Part shown: positions 6,733 to 13,427 of the stretch, in pieces | Layout: each line of letters begins with the position of its first letter | How positions within the stretch are numbered: position 1 is the first letter of the stretch | NCBI GenBank assembly: GCA_014384665.1 | Contig: JACNFI010000358.1 | Coordinates: 1-13,427, forward strand | DNA length: 13,427 nucleotides | Reading direction: 5' to 3' | DNA from: Candidatus Cloacimonadota bacterium | GTDB taxonomy: Bacteria > Cloacimonadota > Cloacimonadia > JGIOTU-2 | Translations under genes and position numbers: made by a program | Notes under the pieces: generated by a model | The model's database searches: none | Seen by the model: only the letters and a program-made list of their open reading frames with translations | Told to the model about the DNA's origin: nothing

Positions 6733-7464
6733 ATGGACCCAAGAATAGAAGTTATTGATAAAAGATTAAAAGATATTAAGAAAATAATTGCAGTTGCAGG
6801 TGGAAAAGGTGGAATAGGCAAAAGTTCTGTTGCATCAGCTCTGGCACTAATTTTATCAAAGATGGGTCATAAGGTTGGCTTGTTTGATCTGGATTTTTCT
6901 GGTCCTTCATCGCATATAATTTTGGGAATAAAAAATTACGATTTCCCGAAAGAAGACAAAGGAATCGTCCCATCAGAATATTATGGAATAAAATTTATGT
7001 CCATCATCAGTTTTTCTGGAGAAAATCCATCACCACTAAGAGGAATAGATATTTCAAATGCTATAATTGAATTACTAGCAATTACTCGGTGGGGTTCTCT
7101 TGATTACTTAATTATTGATATGCCTCCAGGAATAGGAGATGCAACTCTGGATATAATTCGTGTTATTAAAAGGACAGAATTCCTATTAGTTACTACTCCT
7201 TCAAAAGTTGCATTTGAAACTGTAAAAAAGTCCTTACAATTATTATTGGAATTAAAAGTTCCAATTGTTGGTGTTATTGAAAATATGGCAAATTCAAAAA
7301 ATCTATTCGTTAGAAATCAGTTAGAGCACTTGAATATAAATTATCTTGGGAAAATAAATTTCGATAAAGATTTTGAAGATGCTATTGGAGATGTGAATAA
7401 ACTTTATAATACAACCTTTACACAAAGTTTGAAAGAGATTGTGTTAAATTGTAAGTTTTTCTGA
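6733..7464 (+). CDS. hypB: ATPase-type HypB (MinD/Mrp-family partner of HypA)
   Basis: 243 residues, cytoplasmic. A deviant Walker A GGKGGIGKS (23-31) with signature Lys25, a DLDFSGPS motif (52-59), and Walker B IDMPPGIGD (128-136) place it in the MinD/Mrp branch of SIMIBI P-loop ATPases. Mrp/Nbp35 iron-sulfur scaffolds carry a C-terminal CxxC after ENM; here ENMANSKN has none, and the only Cys is Cys240 near the end. The DPR...RLK start, FPKEDKGIVP and PLRG...IELLAITRW segments recall the ATPase-type HypB of Thermococcus kodakarensis, which binds HypA and boosts its nickel affinity in an ATP-dependent cycle. It is unrelated to the usual GTPase HypB. It follows hypA by 5 nt, with AGAGGT at the end of hypA as ribosome-binding site. 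The alternative, a generic Mrp ATPase, is less likely. Confidence 0.85.
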   Translation: MDPRIEVIDKRLKDIKKIIAVAGGKGGIGKSSVASALALILSKMGHKVGLFDLDFSGPSSHIILGIKNYDFPKEDKGIVPSEYYGIKFMSIISFSGENPSPLRGIDISNAIIELLAITRWGSLDYLIIDMPPGIGDATLDIIRVIKRTEFLLVTTPSKVAFETVKKSLQLLLELKVPIVGVIENMANSKNLFVRNQLEHLNINYLGKINFDKDFEDAIGDVNKLYNTTFTQSLKEIVLNCKFF

Positions 7465-7535
7465 TAAAAAATACATTCATCAAATATTTAGTTGAGGTTA
7501 TGGATTAAGCCAAAAACTTTTTTGCCCGTTCATCC

Positions 7536-7560
7536 TTAATCCCGATGAAATCGGAACTAA
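7536..7560 (+). terminator. Small hairpin CCGAT-GAA-ATCGG downstream of hypB
   Basis: CCGAT (7542-7546) and ATCGG (7550-7554) form a 5-bp stem, extended by TTA/TAA across an internal loop. It lies about 75 nt after the hypB stop with no T-run behind it. The same CCGAT...ATCGGAACT word appears at 6160-6175. Terminator or dispersed repeat. Confidence 0.35.
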
Positions 7561-7658
7561 TGATTAAAATCGGTGATATGATTTATCACATTAAAAAAAT
7601 TGTGAGACAATAATTCTATACTTTTTAGCGAACTGCATAAATAAAAAAATTAAAAAAC

Positions 7659-7688
7659 TTGACAATATAATTATTGACTGACTATTTG
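7659..7688 (+). promoter_or_regulatory. Possible promoter of the TetR-family gene
   Basis: TTGACA (7659-7664) is followed after 18 nt by TATTTG (7683-7688), 24 nt before the chosen ATG. TTGAC recurs at 7674 and 7686, so the area could also hold a regulator site, but I see no clean palindrome. Confidence 0.25.
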
Positions 7689-7712
7689 ACCAATAAAAAA
7701 AGGAAAAAAAGT

Positions 7713-8306
7713 ATGACACCAAGAAAACCAGAAAAGTTTGCAGAGATGAGAGAAAAATCTCGTAATCAAATAATCGAAAAAGCATTGGAGATATTTGCCG
7801 AACATGGATATTATAAAACATCGATAGAAATGATAGCGAAAGCTGCAGGAATTTCTAAAGGATTGATCTATAATTATTTCAAAAGCAAAGATGAACTTTT
7901 GGAAATTGTCTTAATGCAAGGTTTCAATTTTTTTGATGAAATGTCAGAAATTTCACAACCTCAAATATCTGCTTATGATAGATTGCAGTTATTACTTGAT
8001 AATTTCACAAAATCTCTACAAGAAAATTTAACATTCTGGCAACTGTACCAAAGTGTAATTTCCCAACGCAGTATTATGCACAAATTAACCAAATTCAAAG
8101 AATATTATGAATCTGTATTCGGACCCTTATTAATGGGTATTTTCGTTGAACTGTTCGGAAACGAAATGTCTGAACAGGAAATTCAAATCGAAATGATGCT
8201 CTTTGCAGCTTTTTTAGATGGAATTGCTTTTGATTATGTAATTATGGGTGAAGAGTATCCATTTAACGATATATCTGAAGCATTATTAAAGAAATATAAT
8301 AAATGA
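7713..8306 (+). CDS. TetR/AcrR-family transcriptional regulator
   Basis: 197 residues. The N-terminal helix-turn-helix covers about residues 15-62: RNQIIEKALEIFAEHGYYKTSIEMIAKAAGISKGLIYNYFKSKDELL is the classic TetR DNA-binding pattern with its G-(L/I)-Y-(N/Y)-Y-F-x-S-K-(D/E)-E-L end. The rest is helical and ligand-binding in type, and the ligand cannot be predicted. The start ATG is chosen over upstream frames because AAGGA lies 8 nt before it and the protein then begins with a short basic arm (MTPRKPEKF). No efflux pump or other usual target adjoins it. It could repress itself or the giant surface-protein gene that starts 271 nt downstream, but no operator is visible. Confidence 0.9.
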   Translation: MTPRKPEKFAEMREKSRNQIIEKALEIFAEHGYYKTSIEMIAKAAGISKGLIYNYFKSKDELLEIVLMQGFNFFDEMSEISQPQISAYDRLQLLLDNFTKSLQENLTFWQLYQSVISQRSIMHKLTKFKEYYESVFGPLLMGIFVELFGNEMSEQEIQIEMMLFAAFLDGIAFDYVIMGEEYPFNDISEALLKKYNK

Positions 8307-8350
8307 ACTACTTTCCGAAATTTATCTCCAAAGTAATTCTTGGCGACTTA

Positions 8351-8374
8351 GCGAAGAAACTTGCGAAGAAACTT
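8351..8374 (+). repeat. 12-bp tandem duplication GCGAAGAAACTT x2
   Basis: Two adjacent exact copies (8351-8362 and 8363-8374) lie directly upstream of, and run into, the long stem-loop. Confidence 0.8.
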
Positions 8375-8431
8375 GTCTTAAGTGATTTTGTTTCTTTCAT
8401 AATTTCTTGGAAAATCATCTTGAGACAAGTT
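8370..8431 (+). promoter_or_regulatory. Long imperfect stem-loop between tetR and the giant surface-protein gene
   Basis: AACTTGTCTTAAGTGATTTT (8370-8389) pairs with the arm at 8411-8431, whose complement reads AACTTGTCTCAAGATGATTTT apart from one extra base and one mismatch; the loop is 21 nt. A second short stem GGGAT/ATCCC (8436-8440, 8450-8454) follows, just before the first Shine-Dalgarno. There is no T-run after the main stem. It may be a terminator for tetR, a 5' leader structure, or a dispersed palindrome. Confidence 0.65.
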
Positions 8432-8454
8432 GGACGGGATAAAGTTTAAATCCC

Positions 8455-8580
8455 AAAGGAAGAAAAAAATGTCTAACAAACAAAAAAATCCAAAAGGAGA
8501 AAAAAAAAATGATTAGACAAAACAAAAATCAAAAGGAGTACAAAATGTTTAACAAAAACAAAAAATCAGGAGTAAGTATG
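8455..8580 (+). promoter_or_regulatory. Four stacked Shine-Dalgarno/ATG units ahead of the giant surface protein
   Basis: Four units of the form AAAGGAG-spacer-ATG follow one another with ATGs at 8469, 8509, 8545 and 8578 (steps 40, 36, 33 nt). Spacings from Shine-Dalgarno to ATG are about 8, 9, 6 and 5 nt. The units share the flanking word AACAAA/AACAAAAAC and look like diverged tandem duplicates. The last three ATGs are in the same frame. The first opens a 15-residue frame (MSNKQKNPKGEKKND, 8469-8516) whose stop overlaps the second ATG (ATGATTAG). Confidence 0.8.
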
Positions 8581-11500
8581 AAAAAGAAAAGTATGTTTGA
8601 TCACAAATCACTTATTAAAGCGGGTGTGTTTGCTTTAATGTTGATGATTTTCGGGCAGTTGCAAGCTGTCAATCATTATCACAACACGCCCATTACAAGC
8701 GGTGAAACTTGGGCACGTTGGGACTATGAAGAAGAAGAAGCCATTACACACATTGTCCAATCCGGTTGTTATGTTGCTGCCGGAGCTACCCTAACCCTTC
8801 AAGATAGTTGCGTCGTTAATGTTGCTAATCCTAACGGCTTCAATATCTATGGTGGATTAAATGCAAACGGAAGTAGTAATGAGATTCATTTTTCCGGCGA
8901 ATATATCACATTATCTAATGCAACCGGCAATTGCGATCTGGATAATTGTAATTTCTTTGGAGTTAACTTAGAAGTGGATAATTGTAGCGGTACTGTTAAT
9001 GTACATTGGTGTGATTTCTCTAACGGATCTGAATTGCATATTGGAAATGGTTCAAGTCCCTCTGTTTTGTTTATTGAAGGGGCTGCTATCATTGTATTCT
9101 CTAATTCAAACCCGTACATTCAGGGTGCATCCGGCTGTAAGATTAAAGTATATAGTGGTTCTGCACCTACAGTTCAAAATTGCACTTTTAATAACAACAC
9201 TGAAGCAGGTGGTCTTTTTTACGGTTGTGGTGCTGCTGTTTTCTCCAATTGCTCTTTTAATGGTAATTATTGGAGAGGAATTAAAATTGATGGTGCCGAT
9301 GGTCTTGAATTTATAGATTGTAATTTCAATGATAATGATTATAATGGTATTGAAATTTCAGGAATAGGTACAGGTACAACATTTACAGATTGCTTTGTGC
9401 AAAACAACGGAACCAACGGTGTTTATGCTACAGGCGGCACTTTTACATTCATAAATGTAGTTATTGAAGTTCCAATTGGAAATAAACCTATGGATTTACT
9501 CAATGCAAATATGACTTTTAGCACATCAGGAGACACTTTTTACTCTCTAACAGATTCGGATTTCAACGGATGTAATGTAACCGTAACTGATTGTTCCCAA
9601 GTTTTATCTATACATGATTGCAATTTCTCTAACGGTTCAAATTTGATTGTTGATGCTTCTCATCCCGATATTTATGAATGTGTATTTGATAATGCCGATA
9701 TTACTGCTGTCAATGAATCATCCCTTCCCGAGAGTCATATTCATAATTGCGATTTTATTAATGGCGGCAGCATTAACGTTAATACCGAAGATGGTCCCGA
9801 AATTAGTCTTTGCAATTTTACCGGCAGCTATATCACCACTGACAATGGATATTGCAGTGCTCATGATTGCACTTTTAACGGTGGCGGTATTACAGAAAGC
9901 AACAATTCAGGATCTTCAATCTCAGCAATAACAGGTGCCTGGATTTATGTAGCCAATAACTCAAATCCTCAAATCTCGCAAGTGGATGGCAGTTACATTA
10001 GAGTAGAATCCGGTTCTGCTCCGATAGTTGAATATTGCACCTTTAATTCTACTTCTATCGGCGGTCTTTTTTACGGTTGTGGTTCTGCTGTTTTCACTAA
10101 TTGTGATTTCGATGATAATACCGACGGAATACATATTAATGATGCCGATAGTCTTGAGTTTATAGATTGTAATTTCATGAATAATCTTCTTGATGGTATT
10201 AAAGTTGAAGGGACAGGAGCAACATTCTTCACATCTTGCGAAGTGAAAAACAACGGTGATGATGGTATTCATGCCACAGGCGGTGAACTTACATTCACCA
10301 ATTCATATATTTACGAAAACGGTAGCTACGGCATGTATTTACCTTATGCAAATATGTTCGTGCCTATGACTATTACAGATAGTTTGAGAATTGAATCCAA
10401 TGGTTTAGCAGCAATAAAAATTAATCCAAATCTTGTCGGACGATTACCGGCAGACAGTTTATTCGTTTTCAGTGATAATAATCCGGATAGAGTCTGTGTT
10501 ATGGAAGGGTATATTGCCGAAGACGCTGTTTGGTTGAAAAGAAACTATAATATATGCGGAGATATAGGAGTAGATAGAAATGTTACATTACAATTACCTG
10601 CTGACTGCAATTTGTATTTCGATAATAATACAGGAATTGAAATCGTGGGAGTAATTTTAGCAGACAGTGTAAACTTTGAGCCTATATTATACGGAAATTG
10701 GAAAGGTATTCACTTCTATTATAATGACCCCGGAAATATTCTAAACGCTTGCAAATTAGAAAGAGCCGGATTCAGAGATGATACATCTTATGGACCTGCC
10801 AGCATTATGATTCGTGGTGATCAGGACAGCACGATAACTATTACGGGATGTGAAATCCTTAATGGTAACGGACACGGAATTTACATGTATCGAAGCAACC
10901 CTCTCATAGAAAACTGCACAATTTCGAACTGTGACGGAAACGGGATCGACCTGATGTGGTCAGACCCCATAATTACAAACACCGCAATTTCATTGTCCGA
11001 TAGTTGCGGTATCTATATAGGCTCATCATCAGAACCGTATATAGACAACTGTAATATTTTTAGTAATTCGTGCTACGGTATTTTTGCACACAATAACAGT
11101 GATGGCGGAACCCTTAGAAACGGAAGTATTTACAGCAATAGCGGACCTTCCGTAAGAATACCTTCTGAAATGGTCAGAGATATCCCCACAATTAATATAT
11201 ACGGAAATCTAAATAATCATCAAGTAGAAATTTCCGGCGGAGATATTGATACAGACGCTGTTTGGTACAATAATTATGATTATATTTTGTATGGAAGTCC
11301 GTTTATTGATGGAGGGACTTTAACATTGGAAGCAGGCTGTGTTTTGAAATTTGACAATAATGTTGATATGGATATAAGAACTTCCTTAACGGCAATCGGA
11401 ACTCCTGAAAACCATATTGTCTTTACTTCCAATCAACCGACACCTGCACCGGGAGATTGGGATAAACTGTATTTTGATTATTGTGCCCAACCGAGTAACC

Positions 11501-11796
11501 TTGCCTATTGTGATATTCTTTACGGAGGTTCGGGAGGTTGGGGAAGTGTCGTATTGTGGGAACATACTGCGAATTTTGATCATTGTGATATCTCACACAG
11601 CAGTTCGGCAGGAATGTGTTTCTGGAGTGATGCTACCGCACATATTACTAATTCGGAAATTCATCATAATGCAACATTTGGTGTAGAATCCAATCCTTGG
11701 AACAGTGTTGTTCATATCAGTGATACAGCTATTCACAATAACGGAGATTATGCAATTCAAACCGAGCTGACGAAGTACAATATCTTACCGATGTAA
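8578..11796 (+). CDS. Giant secreted beta-helix protein, N-terminal part (frame broken at the end)
   Basis: 1072 residues in this frame. A signal peptide follows the chosen start (MKKKSMFDHKS, hydrophobic core, cleavage near QLQA|VN at 8667/8668); AGGAG sits 5 nt upstream. In-frame starts at 8545 and 8509 would add 11 or 23 basic residues. The body is a right-handed parallel beta-helix with many rungs carrying a cysteine at a fixed place (NCTFNNN, DCNFNDND, NCTISNCDGNGI), suggesting a Cys ladder. Two paralogous blocks (about 9157-9450 and 10012-10300) and repeated modules starting near a DAVW motif (10531, 11263) show growth by internal duplication. After NNGDYAIQTELTK the frame ends at 11796, while the related coding sequence goes on in another frame (see 11763-13427). 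It is probably a surface or extracellular protein; no enzyme motif is seen. Confidence 0.85.
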   Translation: MKKKSMFDHKSLIKAGVFALMLMIFGQLQAVNHYHNTPITSGETWARWDYEEEEAITHIVQSGCYVAAGATLTLQDSCVVNVANPNGFNIYGGLNANGSSNEIHFSGEYITLSNATGNCDLDNCNFFGVNLEVDNCSGTVNVHWCDFSNGSELHIGNGSSPSVLFIEGAAIIVFSNSNPYIQGASGCKIKVYSGSAPTVQNCTFNNNTEAGGLFYGCGAAVFSNCSFNGNYWRGIKIDGADGLEFIDCNFNDNDYNGIEISGIGTGTTFTDCFVQNNGTNGVYATGGTFTFINVVIEVPIGNKPMDLLNANMTFSTSGDTFYSLTDSDFNGCNVTVTDCSQVLSIHDCNFSNGSNLIVDASHPDIYECVFDNADITAVNESSLPESHIHNCDFINGGSINVNTEDGPEISLCNFTGSYITTDNGYCSAHDCTFNGGGITESNNSGSSISAITGAWIYVANNSNPQISQVDGSYIRVESGSAPIVEYCTFNSTSIGGLFYGCGSAVFTNCDFDDNTDGIHINDADSLEFIDCNFMNNLLDGIKVEGTGATFFTSCEVKNNGDDGIHATGGELTFTNSYIYENGSYGMYLPYANMFVPMTITDSLRIESNGLAAIKINPNLVGRLPADSLFVFSDNNPDRVCVMEGYIAEDAVWLKRNYNICGDIGVDRNVTLQLPADCNLYFDNNTGIEIVGVILADSVNFEPILYGNWKGIHFYYNDPGNILNACKLERAGFRDDTSYGPASIMIRGDQDSTITITGCEILNGNGHGIYMYRSNPLIENCTISNCDGNGIDLMWSDPIITNTAISLSDSCGIYIGSSSEPYIDNCNIFSNSCYGIFAHNNSDGGTLRNGSIYSNSGPSVRIPSEMVRDIPTINIYGNLNNHQVEISGGDIDTDAVWYNNYDYILYGSPFIDGGTLTLEAGCVLKFDNNVDMDIRTSLTAIGTPENHIVFTSNQPTPAPGDWDKLYFDYCAQPSNLAYCDILYGGSGGWGSVVLWEHTANFDHCDISHSSSAGMCFWSDATAHITNSEIHHNATFGVESNPWNSVVHISDTAIHNNGDYAIQTELTKYNILPM

Positions 11797-13427
11797 TAAA
11801 TATCTATGACAATGAAAATGATGCTATCAAGGTTTTAGGTGATGATGTTGTTACGGGAACTTGGCAGTATCACAATGTTCCTTATGACATCGATGGTGAT
11901 ATTAATGTTTTGAATAGTGAGATTTTAACTATCGAAGCCGGTAATGACATTCGCTTTACCGGAGCGTATTCTGTTATTGTGGAAGGTGCATTAACAGCAA
12001 CAGGCAGTGTGCTTTCTTATATAGATTTCACAAACGCCCCGCAAGCCCGAACAAATTGGAAAAACATCTTTTTATCCTCACCGGATGCTGTTTGCAATCT
12101 CAATTACTGTAATTTCAATTCCGGTGGAAGCAGCTCCAACGGTATGCTGGAATTTGATAATACCGGAAATGTTCAAATGTCTCATTGCACCATAAATAAC
12201 AGCTTAACGGCAGGACTGTATTTAACCAATAACTCTTCTCCGCAAATAACAAACTGTGCTTTTACCAATAATATAGGTTGTGGAATTTACATTGATTCTG
12301 CCGGAAACAATATCCCGACTTTTGGTAGCAGCCTTGTTGAATGGAACGATCTTTACGGAAACGGAGCTTTCGAAATGTATAATAGTGATTCCAATGAAAT
12401 AACCGCAGAATATGTTTATTGGGGAACGATAGACGAAACCGAAATCATTGCAAAAATCTACACAGGAAGAGGTGCTGTAGATTACACACCTTGGACGAAT
12501 GCCGCTCACGACACATTATATTACTCTTCATACGGATCGATTTCAGGCACAGTAACTCTTGCCGATGGAGTGGGTAATATTACCGATGTAGAAGTGACGG
12601 CAGGAGGAATGACCTCAAATCCTGAAACAAATGGAGATTATTCAATCACTATTGCACCAGGCACTTATGATGTTACCGCATCATTGGCAGGGTATATAGA
12701 TTCTACAATCACGGGTGTTGATGTTTTATCTGGAGATGCAACAACTGACATTGATTTTATTCTGAATCCTGAAGGAGAACTCTCATTATTACTACCCACA
12801 GATGCAGAGGGATGTCCTGGCTCCTCAGTTTCAATACCATTAACTCTGGATAATCCAGAAGAGATAGAAATAGAAGGGATAGATGTAGTTATTACATTTA
12901 ATGAAGGAATAATAGACGCTACAGAAGCAACTCTAACAGGTGGAGTATTAGAGTATGAAGATTATGGGTTCTTTGCAAATACTGATGTAGATGGAGAGAT
13001 TACACTTGAATTTTATGCTTTGTCAGATTTATTTAGCGGTAGTGGAATAATTGCCTTTCTTGAGTTTGATGTAGTAGGTTCAGAGGGAGATTTTACAGAT
13101 TTAATATTTAGTTTTGCTCAGGTTAATGAAGCGAGTGTTACAGTAAATGATGGTTACTTTACAGTAATTCCCTGTGATTTTGACATTGAAGGAAATATTG
13201 GCTACTATAGTAATGCTTCTCCTATTGCAAATACAGAATTAGAACTTACTGGAGATGGAACTTATTCTACAACAACTACCACAAGTGGAGATTATATTTT
13301 CAATGATATTCCTGGTGGTAATTATGTATCAACTCCATCCAAAGCAGATGACCTTGGTGGATTAAGCGGAACGGATGCTTCGCGGATTGCGAGATATGTT
13401 GCTCTTCTATATGAATTTGATTGTCTT
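11763..13427 (+). CDS. Continuation of the giant protein in a shifted frame: beta-helix end, CarboxypepD_reg-like, cohesin-like, dockerin-like (partial)
   Basis: 555 codons open without a stop to the window edge, in the frame one base back from the preceding part, with no start of its own. It opens ADEVQYLTDVINIYDNEND and adds a third repeat module (TGTWQYHNVPYDID, then NCAFTNNIGCGIYI rungs). From 12529 to about 12770 is a carboxypeptidase-regulatory-like domain (GSISGTVTL...TNGDYSITIAPGTYDVTASLAGY). From about 12775 to 13170 is a cohesin-like domain (SVSIPLTLDN, EGIDVVITFNEGI, GSGIIAFLEFDVVG). A second short regulatory-like domain (13174-13325) leads into a dockerin-like segment (GGLSGTDASRIARYVALLYEF) cut by the window end. 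The simplest reading is a one-base deletion near 11760 in one long gene. Base composition changes near 12722. Confidence 0.82.

Noticed and set aside
6733..7464. Mrp/Nbp35 iron-sulfur cluster carrier
   Set aside because: It lacks the C-terminal CxxC after ENM, follows hypA by 5 nt and shares segments with the archaeal ATPase-type HypB.
7674..7694. TetR-type operator palindrome
   Set aside because: TTGACTGAC and TTTGACCAA are similar words but not inverted repeats of each other when written out.
7674..7712. Upstream TTG start extending the TetR protein by 13 residues
   Set aside because: The ATG at 7713 has AAGGA at 8 nt and gives a normal TetR N-terminus; the TTG has no Shine-Dalgarno and overlaps the likely promoter.
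11740..11800. Programmed -1 frameshift site
   Set aside because: No X XXY YYZ slippery heptamer and no obvious downstream stem or pseudoknot; a one-base deletion is simpler.

Overview
The window is AT-rich bacterial DNA (13.4 kb, all recognisable genes on the + strand). Gene style suggests an anaerobic or fermentative bacterium of the FCB assemblage, Cloacimonadota-like. The clues are secreted right-handed beta-helix proteins, carboxypeptidase-regulatory-like, cohesin-like and dockerin-like modules on one polypeptide, and intergenic DNA full of short tandem and palindromic repeats. The phylum is an inference from style, not from a marker gene.

Layout. 161-1225: a YchF/OLA1-type GTPase with an altered P-loop. 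1301-1522: a small protein of unknown function followed by apparently decayed DNA. 1747-2907: an alkaline-phosphatase-superfamily phosphodiesterase. 3036-3581: a LiaF-like membrane protein. 3585-4334: non-coding, with a 7-bp tandem repeat and a broken second copy of the phosphodiesterase 3' end that has itself taken a 158-bp palindrome-bearing insertion. 4335-4892: a lipoprotein of a conserved unnamed family. 4930-6141: a secreted beta-helix protein. 6142-6313: a CpG-rich block of hairpins. 6314-7464: hypA and an ATPase-type (MinD/Mrp-like) hypB, two genes 5 nt apart that resemble the Thermococcales nickel-delivery pair. 7713-8306: a TetR-family regulator. 8307-8577: a leader with a long stem-loop and four stacked Shine-Dalgarno/ATG units. 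8578-13427: a very large secreted beta-helix protein, split by a frameshift near 11760 and running off the window end through carboxypeptidase-regulatory, cohesin-like and dockerin-like segments.

How the genes work together. The clearest functional unit is hypA-hypB(ATPase type), which would load nickel into a [NiFe]-hydrogenase large subunit encoded elsewhere. The rest are single genes of general cell biology (GTPase, phosphodiesterase, envelope-stress-like membrane protein) and surface or secreted repeat proteins. The best leads are the archaeal-type HypA/HypB pair in a bacterial setting, the filled-site/empty-site pair that defines a small insertion element, the stacked translation starts ahead of the giant surface protein, and the sharp change in CpG content inside that protein at the cohesin boundary. 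I saw no CRISPR array, tRNA, rRNA, transposase or evident defence system.
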